A DNA stretch of 64,000 nucleotides from Marinobacter sp. SS13-12 (lineage in GTDB: Bacteria; Pseudomonadota; Gammaproteobacteria; Pseudomonadales; Oleiphilaceae), in contig NZ_JASSUA010000001.1 in assembly GCF_030227115.1 (NCBI RefSeq), positions 248,001 through 312,000 of the forward strand. Direction: 5' to 3'. The notes under the pieces were generated by a model that saw only the letters and a program-made list of their open reading frames with translations, searched no databases and was not told the origin of the DNA. A program made the translations under genes and the position numbers. Each line of letters begins with the position of its first letter. Within the stretch, counting starts at the first letter, position 1. Positions 25,390 through 34,767 of the stretch are shown in pieces.

Positions 25390-26352
25390 TCATCCGGTCT
25401 GTACGGAAACGCACAGAAGCTCAGCGACAACAGCAACTAACCCAAGCAGACCGAGCCAGAGCCATACTCCCCGGCGCACCAGCCCGATGGCTTCATCGAC
25501 CGTACCTGCCGTGGCTACCGGGCCCATTCCAAGCACCGGTCGTTGCCGGATACCGGACTGATAGGGGGCGGGGCCGCCGAGTGATATTCCCAAAGCGCCT
25601 GCGCCCGCTGCCATCACCGGGCCGGCATTCGGGCTGTCCCACCGCGGCGTCTGGGTTCGCCAGCAACGCCAGGCCAGGCGTGTGTTGCCCAGTATGGCAT
25701 AGGTAAGCGCAGTCAGCCGGGCAGGCAGCCAGTTCATGACATCGTCCATCCTGGCGGCGACCCGCCCGAAATACAGGTAACGTTCATTGCGATAGCCCCA
25801 CATGGCATCCAGGGTATTCACTATCCGGTGCAGCAATACCCCGGGAATACCCGCCACCAGAAACCAGAACAGGCTGGCAAATACCGCATCCGCCCCGTTC
25901 TCCAGCATCGACTCGCTCGCTGCCGTCGCTACACCCTGTTCATCCAGTTCGCTGACCTTGCGGCTGACAATCCGGCCCACCTGTTCCCGGGCACGCTCAA
26001 TATCACCGCCATGCAAGGCAGCCGACACCGCCCGGCCATGTTCTGTCAGCCCCCGGATTGACAGAGCGAAATACAACACCAGGGCCTCCAGCAGCCGGTA
26101 CGCCCAGCCATCCGTGGCCCATTTCAGGGCTTCTGCCACCGTCAGTACGGGTATCACAACAATCAACACCCCCAGCAGCCCCAGCGATATCGACCGCCCC
26201 CTGTGTTCAGGCAACCGATTCAACCACTGCTCTATCAACCCGGCGAAACGACCGAACCCCACCAGCGGATGCCACCGTCGGGGCTCCCCCAGCCAGCGGT
26301 CCAACAGTACGGCAACCAGGCATACGATTACTGAAAAAGCGAATTGGTCCAA
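25390..26352 (-). CDS. cbiB: Adenosylcobinamide-phosphate synthase
   Basis: A 320-residue, multi-pass membrane protein of the CbiB/CobD family: LDRWLGEPRRWHPLVGFGR near the N-terminus, IVSRKVSELDEQGVATAASESMLENGADAV mid-protein (only partly shown), and PNAGPVMAAGAGALGI near the C-terminus. It attaches aminopropanol phosphate to the corrinoid. It is divergent from cobT with 124 nt between them. The order cobS / cbiB / cobT-cobC / cobU in this window is the nucleotide-loop module. Confidence 0.88.
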   Translation of the reverse strand: MDQFAFSVIVCLVAVLLDRWLGEPRRWHPLVGFGRFAGLIEQWLNRLPEHRGRSISLGLLGVLIVVIPVLTVAEALKWATDGWAYRLLEALVLYFALSIRGLTEHGRAVSAALHGGDIERAREQVGRIVSRKVSELDEQGVATAASESMLENGADAVFASLFWFLVAGIPGVLLHRIVNTLDAMWGYRNERYLYFGRVAARMDDVMNWLPARLTALTYAILGNTRLAWRCWRTQTPRWDSPNAGPVMAAGAGALGISLGGPAPYQSGIRQRPVLGMGPVATAGTVDEAIGLVRRGVWLWLGLLGLVAVVAELLCVSVQTG

Positions 26353-26476
26353 ATCAGCAGCATCTCTTGAATCAGAAAAACGTGGGAGCAGGGAAGTTTA
26401 ACCGAGTGACCATCAGCCTTGACACCTTTTCCGGCCGGGTAGACCATTCCATGTTTTCACCTGCCAGGATTCGCCC

Positions 26477-27559
26477 ATGCATTCTCTGCCCCCGTGTTGG
26501 ACCCAACCCCTCCCGAAGCCCAACGAACACAGTTCCCGGCAAGCAGCAGAACGCCAACAAACACTGACCAAGCCACCGGGATCCCTGGGACAACTGGAAC
26601 AACTCGCTATCCGGCTCGCGGGGCTACAAGGCGTTGAGCAGCCTACCGTCGATCCAGTGCGTATCACCGTGTTTGCCGGTGACCATGGCGTGTGTGAAGA
26701 AGGCGTGTCAGCGTTTCCCCAGGAGGTGACGGCGCAGATGATTGCCAACTTCGCCGATGGTGGCGCTGCCATCAGCGTGCTGGCAGGTCACCTGAACGCT
26801 TCGCTGGAAGTGGTGAACCTGGGCACTGTCGGCGAGGTACCGGTACTACCCGGCGTGCTGGATCAACAGATTGCAACGGGCACGGCCAACCTGGCGGTGA
26901 CCGACGCGATGACCGAAGCCCAGGCATGTGCTGCCCTCGCAAGTGGCGATGCGGCTGCCGGGCGTGCTGCCCACGCAGGCTGCCGGCTGTTTATTGGCGG
27001 TGACATGGGCATCGGCAACACCACCAGCGCAGCTGCCCTGGCCTGCGCGCTGCTCAACCGGTCACCGGAGGCGCTGGTTGGTCCGGGCACAGGCCTGGAC
27101 ACTGCCGGCATTTCCCATAAAAGCGCAGTGGTGAGCCGTGCACTGAAGCGACACGGTGATAACACCGACCCCCTGATGGTACTGGCCTCTCTGGGCGGTT
27201 TTGAAATCGCCGCACTGACCGGCGCGATTCTGGGCTGCGCGGCGCGAGGCATTCCCGTGCTGGTGGACGGCTTTATCGTTTCCGTCGCGGCCCTGGTGGC
27301 AGTTCGTCAACAGCCGGATCTCAGGGAGTGGCTCGTGTTCGCCCATCGCTCCGCCGAGCCAGGGCACCAGGCCGTATTGGAAGCGCTTGATGCCAAACCG
27401 TTACTGGATCTTGGCATGCGCCTGGGCGAAGGCAGTGGCGCAGCGGTGGCAGTGCCCTTGCTGCGTGCGGCTTGTGAGCTCCACAACCGGATGGCCAGCT
27501 TTGCGGATGCGGGCGTCAGCGACAGGGATCAGGGCGAGAGCCGGGAAGGATCACCATGA
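26477..27559 (+). CDS. cobT: Nicotinate-nucleotide--dimethylbenzimidazole phosphoribosyltransferase
   Basis: A 360-residue enzyme making alpha-ribazole phosphate. Family signatures: [11 protein letters not shown] near residue 37, [44 protein letters not shown], and the C-terminal catalytic Glu in [17 protein letters not shown]. Length matches the family (about 350). The stop overlaps the cobC start by 4 nt (26477-27559 and 27556), so cobT and cobC are an operon. Confidence 0.93.
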   Translation: MHSLPPCWTQPLPKPNEHSSRQAAERQQTLTKPPGSLGQLEQLAIRLAGLQGVEQPTVDPVRITVFAGDHGVCEEGVSAFPQEVTAQMIANFADGGAAISVLAGHLNASLEVVNLGTVGEVPVLPGVLDQQIATGTANLAVTDAMTEAQACAALASGDAAAGRAAHAGCRLFIGGDMGIGNTTSAAALACALLNRSPEALVGPGTGLDTAGISHKSAVVSRALKRHGDNTDPLMVLASLGGFEIAALTGAILGCAARGIPVLVDGFIVSVAALVAVRQQPDLREWLVFAHRSAEPGHQAVLEALDAKPLLDLGMRLGEGSGAAVAVPLLRAACELHNRMASFADAGVSDRDQGESREGSP

Positions 27560-28164
27560 GCGGCAATACCACGACGTTTTTCGATCTGATACGCCACGGC
27601 GAGCCAGCAGGCGGACCCATGTTCCGGGGCAGCCAGGACGATCCCCTGAGTGATACCGGCTGGCAGCAGGTGAATGCCGCCATAACGGAAGAGGACCGCT
27701 GGGACCTTGTCGTCACGTCACCGCTTCTGCGCTGCAATGCCTTTGCCCGGCAACTGGCGCAACAACGACAGCTGCCGCTGTACGAAGAGCCACAATTACG
27801 GGAAATCGGATTTGGCGACTGGGAAGGCAGAACCTCTGCCGATATTATGGCTCACACTCCGGATGCACTGACCGGTTTCTGGAGTGACCCGGTGAACCAT
27901 CCTCCTCCCGGGGGGGAGGCAATCGCCGCATTCAGTAAAAGGGTCGCCGACGCCTGGCTGCACTGGCAGCAGGAAGCCGCTGGTAAACGGGTACTGGTGG
28001 TTTGTCACGGGGGTGTCATTCGCATGATTGTGGCGGAGGTGATGGGCATTCCGCTGCACCGCTCGTTTGCCGCCATTGCTGTTCCCTACGCCTGTCGCAG
28101 CCGTATCCGGGTGGATGAATCCGAACATGGCGTCCTCAGTTGCCTGCAAAGCCACGGCAAGTAG
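27556..28164 (+). CDS. cobC: Histidine phosphatase, likely alpha-ribazole phosphatase
   Basis: A 202-residue histidine phosphatase with the phospho-accepting [10 protein letters not shown] motif and second His in [12 protein letters not shown]. The family includes CobC, which dephosphorylates alpha-ribazole phosphate. The specific assignment rests on the 4-nt overlap with cobT and the surrounding cobalamin genes; the fold alone does not fix the substrate. Confidence 0.85.
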   Translation: MSGNTTTFFDLIRHGEPAGGPMFRGSQDDPLSDTGWQQVNAAITEEDRWDLVVTSPLLRCNAFARQLAQQRQLPLYEEPQLREIGFGDWEGRTSADIMAHTPDALTGFWSDPVNHPPPGGEAIAAFSKRVADAWLHWQQEAAGKRVLVVCHGGVIRMIVAEVMGIPLHRSFAAIAVPYACRSRIRVDESEHGVLSCLQSHGK

Positions 28165-28695
28165 TCAGCCTTTCAGCGTCAGCGGCAGCCCCGCCACGCT
28201 CATCACCACCCGGTCACAGCAGGCGGCAAGGTCCTGGTTCAACCAGCCCAGCTCGTCACAGAAGCGACGGGTCAGCGGCTCCATGCCGATAGTGCCCAGG
28301 CCCACTTCGTTACTGACAATCACAGCCTGACCGGGATAGCCGCTCAGTGCCTGCAGGAACGCAGCGCGCTCGCGGCTGAATACTTCGTCTCCGGCAAACA
28401 GCAGGTTGCTGACCCACAGGCTCATGCAGTCCACCAGCAACAATGGCGGCCGTGGCCCGCGGCCCTGGTCGTCCAGCACCGCTGCCAGTCTTAACGGTGC
28501 CTCCACCAGCCCCCATTCCGGCGGCCGGCTTTGCTGGTGGCGTGCCACCCTCCGGGCCATTTCCTCATCGCCGGCGGTCGCTGTAGCCAGATACACTACC
28601 GGCTCCCCCGAATCGCCGGCGACCTGTTCGGCCAGTGCGGTTTTACCGGAGCGAATGCCTCCCAGAACGAGCGTACAATTTCCAGACACAACCAA
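28165..28695 (-). CDS. cobU: Bifunctional adenosylcobinamide kinase / guanylyltransferase
   Basis: A 176-residue enzyme with P-loop LGGIRSGKTALAE and the CobU segments YLATATAGDEEMARRVARHQ and SNEVGLGTIGM (the GLG motif). It phosphorylates adenosylcobinamide and then forms the GDP derivative used by CobS. It is convergent with cobC, with no spacer between the two stop codons. Confidence 0.9.
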   Translation of the reverse strand: MVVSGNCTLVLGGIRSGKTALAEQVAGDSGEPVVYLATATAGDEEMARRVARHQQSRPPEWGLVEAPLRLAAVLDDQGRGPRPPLLLVDCMSLWVSNLLFAGDEVFSRERAAFLQALSGYPGQAVIVSNEVGLGTIGMEPLTRRFCDELGWLNQDLAACCDRVVMSVAGLPLTLKG

Positions 28696-28809
28696 TCCCT
28701 TTTAACCTACAGCTAACGTCTTACCTCCCATCATGGCCGTAAAACCCCGCCACTGCTATATTGCGTGTTGAATTCTCCACGCCCGACCGGTGCGAAAAGG
28801 AAGCGAGTA

Positions 28810-30684
28810 ATGCAGGCAGAGCTCATCGAAATACGCAACCACCTGGCCCAGCACTCTCCGTTTGATGAGATGGCGGAAGAAACCCTCGACAAAATCGTCT
28901 CGGGTATCGAGGTTGCCTATTTCCGCGCAGGCGCCGATATCCTGACATTTGGTGAACGCAACACCTACCTGCATTACATCCGCAGTGGCGCTGTCGAAAT
29001 GTACCGCCGTACCGGCGAACTCTACAACCGCCTGGGGGAAGGCGAGATTTTCGGCCAGTATGGCCTGCTGATGAGCAAAACGGTGCGATTCCCGGTCAAG
29101 GCCATTGAGGACTCCCTGATTTACCTGATCCCCGACGAGATTTTCCAGTATCTGTGGAAAAACGACGACAACTTCACCGATTTCGTGGAAGTCGAAGACC
29201 GCTCACGCCTACGCTCTGCGCTGTCCCGGCGGCGGAGGTCCAGTCAGCCCATGACCGCCCGGGTCACCCGACTGATTTCCCGTGAGCCGGTCACTGCGCC
29301 GATCACCGTTCGCTTGCAGGAAGCCGCCCGCATCATGACCGATCAAGGTGTTTCAGCCTTGCTCCTCATGGACGGGAGTGGCGACGGGGCCAAGCTCTCC
29401 GGCATCATAACTGACCGAGATCTGCGCACCCGCGCACTCAGCGAGGCCCTGCCGTCGGAAACACCGGTCAGCGACATCATGACCGATCGCCTGATCACCA
29501 CCAGCTCTAATTCGTTCATTTTCGAAGCCATGCTGACCATGCTTCATAATAACGTGCATCACTTGCCGGTTATGGAGGGTGACAAGATCCGGGGGGTGAT
29601 TGCACTGTCGGATATCGTCAAGCATGAATCCCAGAGTAGCCTCTACCTGGTCAGCAACATCTACCAGCAACAGGATGTAAAAGGCCTCAAACGCCTTAGC
29701 CAGGAAGTGCCCAACACCTTTGTCCGCATGGTCCATGAAGACGCCAACTCCCATATGATCGGCAGTGCCATGGCCGGCATTGGCCGCAGTTTCAGCCAGC
29801 GGCTGCTGGAACTGGGTGAGGAGAAACTGGGGCCACCACCGGTGCCTTACTGTTTTATGGCGCTGGGCTCCATGGCCCGGGACGAACAACTGGTGGTGAC
29901 CGACCAGGACAACGCCATGGTTCTGGACGACAGCTTCGACCCGGCGCTACACGATGAATACTTTCTGGCCCTGGCGAAGTTCGTCAGTGACGGCCTGGCG
30001 GAATGCGGTTACACCTACTGCACCGGCGATATCATGGCCACCAATCAGAAATGGCGCCAGCCCTTGCGGGTGTGGAAGGACTATTTCGCCGACTGGACCG
30101 ACAACCCCAAGGCCGAAGCGTTGCTCAACAGCAATATTTTCTTCGATCTGGACGGCATCCACGGCCGAACCGAGTTCACCGAAGAGCTCAAAACCTTCAT
30201 CGCAGACAGGGCCAGCAACAGCCAGCGGTTTCTGGCGATGCTGGCGCGTAACGCCCTTAACCGCACGCCACCACTAGGTTTTTTCCGCACCTTTGTGATG
30301 GAAGAGAGTGGCAAGCAGGCCAAAACCTTCAACCTGAAGCGTCGGGGAACGGCGCCTGTCTCGGATCTGATCCGGGTGCATTCCCTGGCCTGTGGCTCCA
30401 AGGCGCAGAATACCTTCAACCGCCTCAGGGCCATCGCCGAAACCAAGCTGATTCCCGAAGACGGGGTGGATAACCTGCGGGACGCCTTCGAATTCATCGC
30501 CATTGTGCGGATTCGCCATCAGGCCCTTGCCATCGAAGCCGGCCGCGAGCCGGACAACAACGTTCGACCGGAGGATTTGTCGCCGTTCGAGCGCAGCCAC
30601 CTCAAAGATGCCTTCCAGGTGGTCAGTCAGGCTCAGAAATTCCTCAAATTCCGTTATCATGCGCAGGTAGCCCGGAATGTCTGA
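28810..30684 (+). CDS. cNMP-binding / CBS / DUF294 nucleotidyltransferase-like protein
   Basis: A 624-residue protein with three parts. Residues 1-130 are a cyclic-nucleotide-binding-like fold (YFRAGADILTFGERN, GEIFGQYGLL). About 155-285 are a CBS pair (REPVTAPITVRLQEAARIMT, PVSDIMTDRLITTSSNSFIF). About 320-624 are a GlnD-type nucleotidyltransferase and its substrate-binding domain, with ALGSMARDEQLVVTDQDN, the GS-x-D-x-D motif. The combination is the family seen in many Gammaproteobacteria; the partner is not established. The ATG at 28810 follows AAGGAAGCG by about 5 nt; a TTG at 28765 is weaker. It overlaps or abuts the exonuclease gene. Confidence 0.85.
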   Translation: MQAELIEIRNHLAQHSPFDEMAEETLDKIVSGIEVAYFRAGADILTFGERNTYLHYIRSGAVEMYRRTGELYNRLGEGEIFGQYGLLMSKTVRFPVKAIEDSLIYLIPDEIFQYLWKNDDNFTDFVEVEDRSRLRSALSRRRRSSQPMTARVTRLISREPVTAPITVRLQEAARIMTDQGVSALLLMDGSGDGAKLSGIITDRDLRTRALSEALPSETPVSDIMTDRLITTSSNSFIFEAMLTMLHNNVHHLPVMEGDKIRGVIALSDIVKHESQSSLYLVSNIYQQQDVKGLKRLSQEVPNTFVRMVHEDANSHMIGSAMAGIGRSFSQRLLELGEEKLGPPPVPYCFMALGSMARDEQLVVTDQDNAMVLDDSFDPALHDEYFLALAKFVSDGLAECGYTYCTGDIMATNQKWRQPLRVWKDYFADWTDNPKAEALLNSNIFFDLDGIHGRTEFTEELKTFIADRASNSQRFLAMLARNALNRTPPLGFFRTFVMEESGKQAKTFNLKRRGTAPVSDLIRVHSLACGSKAQNTFNRLRAIAETKLIPEDGVDNLRDAFEFIAIVRIRHQALAIEAGREPDNNVRPEDLSPFERSHLKDAFQVVSQAQKFLKFRYHAQVARNV

Positions 30685-30697
30685 GGAGCATGAATCC

Positions 30698-31414
30698 ATG
30701 ACTATCGAAGCCGCGGCCGAGACACTGCCGTGGCCAGAGCGTTTTCGGGAGCTCGCGAAACAGGCGGAAGATGAGCGGCTGAAGGCATTCTACGAAGCGG
30801 GTTGCGTCGCGCCTGAAACACCTCTGAAAGACGTTCCTTTCGTGGGCCTGGATTTTGAAACCACCGGGCTGGATCCCAACAAGCACTCCATTGTCAGCAT
30901 CGGCGTGGTGCCATTCACCATCGACCGGGTACAACTCGGAGGCTCCCGGCACTGGCTCGTGAAGCCGCAACTGCCGCTGCATCAGACGTCCATTACGATA
31001 CACGGCATTACTCACACCGATATTGATAAAGCGCCGGATCTGATGGAAATACTTGATGAGGTTCTCGAGAGCCTGGCCGGTCGCATTCCCGTGGTCCACT
31101 ACCGCCATATTGAGCGGCCGTTTCTGAATGTCGCGCTGAAGTGGCGAATCGGGCAGGAAATACGTTTTCCGGTGATCGACACCATGGCCATCGAGGCGCA
31201 TCTGCATCCCCGCCGGCACCCCAACTGGTGGCAGAGGCTCAGGGGACAACAACCTGTCTCCATCCGTCTAGCAGACAGCCGGCTGAGATATGGCCTGCCG
31301 CACTATCCTCCCCACAACGCCCTGGTGGACGCGCTGTCCAGTGCGGAACTACTGATGGCTCAGGTTCAGCACCACTTTTCGCCAGAGACCCCCATCGGGG
31401 ATCTCTGGCTGTGA
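30698..31414 (+). CDS. DEDDh 3'-5' exonuclease (DNA polymerase III epsilon-like)
   Basis: A 238-residue (from M8) exonuclease. Exo I motif is FVGLDFETTGLDPNKHSIVS, Exo III is HNALVDA (HxAxxD), and Exo II lies in VVHYRHIERPFL. Fold and motifs match the DnaQ/RNase T DEDDh family. The ATG at 30698 has GAGGAG 9 nt upstream; an ATG at 30677 overlaps the upstream stop. It is adjacent to, and probably cotranscribed with, the cNMP/CBS protein, a pairing common in Pseudomonas-like genomes. Confidence 0.85.
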   Translation: MTIEAAAETLPWPERFRELAKQAEDERLKAFYEAGCVAPETPLKDVPFVGLDFETTGLDPNKHSIVSIGVVPFTIDRVQLGGSRHWLVKPQLPLHQTSITIHGITHTDIDKAPDLMEILDEVLESLAGRIPVVHYRHIERPFLNVALKWRIGQEIRFPVIDTMAIEAHLHPRRHPNWWQRLRGQQPVSIRLADSRLRYGLPHYPPHNALVDALSSAELLMAQVQHHFSPETPIGDLWL

Positions 31415-31426
31415 CCGGCTTATGAA

Positions 31427-32608
31427 CTAGTTGGACGCAGTGCGGCTACTTTCTTCCACTTCACTGATCAATGCGCCATACCCCTGGGCTTCCATCTGCT
31501 CCAGCGGAATGAACTTCAGGGCTGCGGAGTTCATGCAGTAGCGCAGACCAGTGGGGGCGGGGCCGTCGTTGAAGACATGCCCGAGGTGAGAGTCCGCGTA
31601 TCGGCTGCGGATCTCGGTTCGCTTCATAAAGAAGGCATTGTCTTCTTTCTCAACCACCATGTCCGGGCTGATGGGCTTGGTGAAGCTCGGCCAGCCGGTG
31701 TTGGATTTGTACTTGTCCCTGGATGAAAACAGCGGCTCACCGGAAACAACATCCACATAGATACCCGGCCGCTTCTCATCGAAATACTCGTTTTTGAAAG
31801 CAGGTTCGGTGCCGTCTTCCTGGGTGACGTAATACTGCTCCTTGGTCAGCCGTGCTTTCAGCGTTTCGTCATCCGGCTTTTCAAAGGTCTCCGGATTGAA
31901 CCCCTCGACCTGGCTCTGGTTCATGCCGGCACCGCTACTTTCTTCCGGACGGTATTGGGCGTAATCCACTTCCTCGTCCTCACCCCAGACCTTCTCGATG
32001 AACTGGTAACGGCCGGAGTTGAAGGTATAGAACTTGTACCGCACCGGGTTTTTCTTGTAATAATCCTGGTGGTATTCTTCCGCGTCGTAGAAAGCCTCGA
32101 AAGGTACGATTTCAATTTTTACCGGATGATCATAGCGGCCGGACGCTTCCAGCGCCTTCACCGAGGCTTCGGCAGCGCGTTTCTGTTCTTCGTTGTGATA
32201 GAAGATGGCCGGCCGATACTGTTTGCCGCGGTCTACGTACTGGCCGTTCACATCGGTGGGGTTGGCGGTGCGCCACAGAGCCTGAAGCAGCCCTTCATAG
32301 GTGATCACATCCGGGTCATAATAGACCTGCACCGCCTCGGTGTGGCCGGTACGCCCACCGGAAACCTGTTGATAGGTGGGGTCTTTTTCGTCACCACCAC
32401 TGTAACCGGACACTGCCTCAACAACACCCGGCACTTTTTGCTCGTAGGCTTCCTCAACGCACCAGAAACACCCGCCGGCGAAGGTAGCAACCGCCAGATC
32501 CGGGTCGTCCGGAGCATATTGTGAGCCCGTCTCACTGGAGGCACCAACCTGGAGCCCGGTCAGTGCAATGGCTGCTGCCATGGACATCAGTAACAGATAC
32601 CGTTTCAT
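31427..32608 (-). CDS. msrAB: Periplasmic peptide methionine sulfoxide reductase MsrA-MsrB fusion
   Basis: A 393-residue secreted fusion: signal peptide ([19 protein letters not shown]), MsrA (about residues 45-200; [12 protein letters not shown] with catalytic Cys) and MsrB (about 245-370; NTGWPSF, and catalytic Cys in [10 protein letters not shown]). It repairs oxidised methionine in envelope proteins, both S and R forms. The MsrB domain lacks the usual CxxC zinc pairs (a Ser-Gly-Glu-Pro run replaces the first). The ATG at 32608 is chosen for the signal peptide and the GGTTAAGGTT just before it; a longer in-frame start has no signal peptide. Confidence 0.9.
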   Translation of the reverse strand: MKRYLLLMSMAAAIALTGLQVGASSETGSQYAPDDPDLAVATFAGGCFWCVEEAYEQKVPGVVEAVSGYSGGDEKDPTYQQVSGGRTGHTEAVQVYYDPDVITYEGLLQALWRTANPTDVNGQYVDRGKQYRPAIFYHNEEQKRAAEASVKALEASGRYDHPVKIEIVPFEAFYDAEEYHQDYYKKNPVRYKFYTFNSGRYQFIEKVWGEDEEVDYAQYRPEESSGAGMNQSQVEGFNPETFEKPDDETLKARLTKEQYYVTQEDGTEPAFKNEYFDEKRPGIYVDVVSGEPLFSSRDKYKSNTGWPSFTKPISPDMVVEKEDNAFFMKRTEIRSRYADSHLGHVFNDGPAPTGLRYCMNSAALKFIPLEQMEAQGYGALISEVEESSRTASN

Positions 32609-32712
32609 AACCTTAACCTCTTGCCCTTTGAGTACTGTGACCAGTTTGCACGGCATTCGTCACAGCATCTTCTCCTGTTTATTACGTTTGTATAACGCCG
32701 GAGAGATCAATG

Positions 32713-32786
32713 TGGATGCAGTCAGCATCAGCACCGGCACATACCCCGTGCCGGAGCGGATCTGGCGGCACTCGCAGATGCGCGGT
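32713..32786 (-). pseudogene. Decayed fragment of an OmpR-family response regulator gene
   Basis: Read on the reverse strand this short stretch gives CRQIRSGTGYVPVLMLTAST, nearly identical to CREIRSGPGYVPVLMLTAKT of the response regulator at 34768-35478. The forward strand shares GTCAGCATCAGCACCGGCAC with 35237-35265, followed by CCGGAGCGGATCT in both. No start, no continuation and no rest of the receiver domain are present, so it is a remnant of a duplication, sitting between msrAB and the MXKDX gene. Confidence 0.7.
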
Positions 32787-33085
32787 TAATTCATGGAATC
32801 CGACTTGCCCATGCCATCGTCCTTCATATCATCGTGCATGGCCTTGTCGTCTTTCATGCCCATTCCGTCGTCCTTCATCTTCATGCTGTCCCCAGCCATG
32901 TCGTCGTTTTTCATACCATGGTCCATGGAGTCGGACATGTCATCCTTCTTCATGTCTTTTTGGTCCATGGACTGTTCCATGTCGTCATCCATCATGCCAT
33001 CGTCGGATGCCATTTCATCCGCGTGGACGGCACTGGCCATCAGGCCGAACAGGCACATTGCTGCAATCGTAGTGAACTTTTTCAT
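32786..33085 (-). CDS. Secreted Met/Asp/Lys-rich protein (MXKDX-repeat type)
   Basis: A 99-residue protein: signal peptide (MKKFTTIAAMCLFGLMASA, cleaved near VHA) and a mature chain made of short repeats of Met, Asp, Lys, Gly with a few His (DDMSDSMDHGMKND and the like). Such composition suits loose metal binding and methionine as an oxidation target. It lies next to msrAB, which repairs methionine sulfoxide in the same compartment. No enzymatic domain is visible. Its promoter has the same operator arrangement as the adjacent two-component system. Confidence 0.8.
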   Translation of the reverse strand: MKKFTTIAAMCLFGLMASAVHADEMASDDGMMDDDMEQSMDQKDMKKDDMSDSMDHGMKNDDMAGDSMKMKDDGMGMKDDKAMHDDMKDDGMGKSDSMN

Positions 33086-33197
33086 AGCGATATCTCCCCA
33101 AGGGTTTCAGCCCACCGGACTGGCGGGTTCGTTAACCATCCTGAGTGCACGCCATCACGAGAGAATCACACGGCGTTAAAGAGTGTGTAATGAAATG

Positions 33198-33213
33198 CTC
33201 ACAAATCTGTCAC
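33198..33213. promoter_or_regulatory. Shared operator-like site upstream of the MXKDX gene
   Basis: CTCAC-AAATCT-GTCAC, a direct repeat of TCAC halves with 6-nt spacer. A -10-like AGTGTGTA (33182-33189; reverse-strand TACACACT) lies with its start 16 nt from the site's start. The same two elements at the same spacing precede the response regulator gene. Confidence 0.6.
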
Positions 33214-33288
33214 GGGTGCCGGGTCGGCATGCCTTGGTGCGTCTTGTCCACCGCAGAGATCATTGTGGATGCAACTGGCTCGGGTTGA

Positions 33289-34764
33289 TTACCTGACCGG
33301 AAGCCGTATGCAGAAGCATGCGCCCCCGGAGGCCGGATTCTCAACACGGATATCGCCCCCTTGCAGCGTCATGATCCGGCGGGCAATTGCCAGACCGAGA
33401 CCGGCATGGCCACCGGCCCCGCCTGAGGATTCGCCGCGGTAGAACGGATCAAAAATATGGGGCAGGTCCTGCTCGGGGACGCCCGGGCCGCTGTCCTGCA
33501 CGCAGACTTCCGGCAGGCCGTCGGCGTGTCTGATCGCCACCTCAATGCGCCCCCCGGCTGGGCTGTAGGCAATGGCGTTGCCGATCAGGTTGTCGAGCAC
33601 GCGCTCGGTCATGGCCAGGTCCGCGTAGGCGAGCGGTAGATCGGTATCGCCGTCGACGGCAAGTTCAAGCTGCCGGTTGCGGGCCTCCGGGCCGTGTTTC
33701 TGGACCACATCGTGCACCAGCTCTGCCAGCGGAAATGGCTCGGGCACTGGTTGCTTTTCCCGGGCTTCCAGGGCAGCAAGCTCGAACAGCTCGTCCACCA
33801 GGCGGCTCAGGCGCCGACCTTCTTTAAGGGCGATATCGAGAAAGCGGTCCTGCTCTTCCGGACTGAGGCGATCCCGTCGCAGTTTCAGGCTTTCAATGTA
33901 TCCCTGCATGGAGGCCAGGGGCGTGCGCAGATCGTGGGACACCCGGGCCACCAGTTGACGGCGTTGGGCGTCCTTTTCTGTCAGTTGTTCAATCTGGGAG
34001 GCAATCCGGCTGGCCATGTCGTCAAAAGTGGCACCCAGGTAATCGATCTCGTCCCGAACCACGGGCCGCCTGTCGCGCCAGGTACTGTGGAGAGCTTGGT
34101 GGCTCATGTCGCTATGCTCGAAATCTTCCACCAGCCGGGTCAACAAGGTCAACCGACGGGTCAGCAGCCGGAATACTGCAAGCCCCGCAATCATCACCAC
34201 CGCCAGACTGACCAGCAGGGCCCAGGCACTCAGCTCCAGCAACTGGCCGCCCCGCGCCATGGTTTCCGCGGCATCGTATTCTTCTCCCCGCAACACCACG
34301 TAGAGATAACCTTCCGGCTTGTCGGCCGACGGCACCGGGGTGACCGAAAAGACTTTCTGCCGGTCATGGCTGCGGGGGTCGTCCCCCAGCACGGGGTAGC
34401 GACTCATATCGTCCATCAGCCGCTGAATGGGTTCCAGTGAAACCTGTTTGCGCTTGATTTTCGCCGGGTCGGCTGAATAAGAGAGGATGGTGCCATCCAG
34501 GTCCAGAAGATAAATTTCAATACTGGGGTTGATGGTCATGTACAACGCGAAGAGTTCTTTCAGGGCACTTCGGTCAAGCTGTCCCTCGCTGACCAGATTC
34601 CTGTCCGCCACCAGGTTTTTCGCCAGGTCACGGTGCAGCTCCTGATTCACCGAGGCGGTGTACTCCCGCAACGAATAGAGGCTGATAAAGGTATGCAGCA
34701 GGCCAACGGCCAGTAACAGCAGGAACAGGCCCACCGCCAGCCGGGTGTAGAGTGTTCTCACCAT
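33289..34764 (-). CDS. Sensor histidine kinase (OmpR/EnvZ class partner)
   Basis: A 491-residue membrane kinase. Two transmembrane helices (residues about 10-30 and 175-200) flank a periplasmic sensor region; then HAMP (RLLTRRLTLLTRLVEDFE), DHp with RVSHDLRTPLASMQGY, and ATPase with NLIGNAIAYSPAGGRI, DSGPGVP and GHAGLGLAIARRI. It is 3 nt downstream of the response regulator gene, so it is the second gene of the operon. The neighbouring secreted Met-rich protein and MsrAB point to metal or oxidative stress of the envelope as the likely signal. Confidence 0.87.
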   Translation of the reverse strand: MVRTLYTRLAVGLFLLLLAVGLLHTFISLYSLREYTASVNQELHRDLAKNLVADRNLVSEGQLDRSALKELFALYMTINPSIEIYLLDLDGTILSYSADPAKIKRKQVSLEPIQRLMDDMSRYPVLGDDPRSHDRQKVFSVTPVPSADKPEGYLYVVLRGEEYDAAETMARGGQLLELSAWALLVSLAVVMIAGLAVFRLLTRRLTLLTRLVEDFEHSDMSHQALHSTWRDRRPVVRDEIDYLGATFDDMASRIASQIEQLTEKDAQRRQLVARVSHDLRTPLASMQGYIESLKLRRDRLSPEEQDRFLDIALKEGRRLSRLVDELFELAALEAREKQPVPEPFPLAELVHDVVQKHGPEARNRQLELAVDGDTDLPLAYADLAMTERVLDNLIGNAIAYSPAGGRIEVAIRHADGLPEVCVQDSGPGVPEQDLPHIFDPFYRGESSGGAGGHAGLGLAIARRIMTLQGGDIRVENPASGGACFCIRLPVR

Positions 34765-34767
34765 GGG

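Noticed and set aside
32632..32670. Inverted repeat CTGTGAC-N17-GTCACAG upstream of msrAB as the same operator as the MXKDX promoter
   Set aside because: Only GTCAC is shared; it is an inverted and not a direct repeat and lacks the spaced -10-like element, so co-regulation is not supported.
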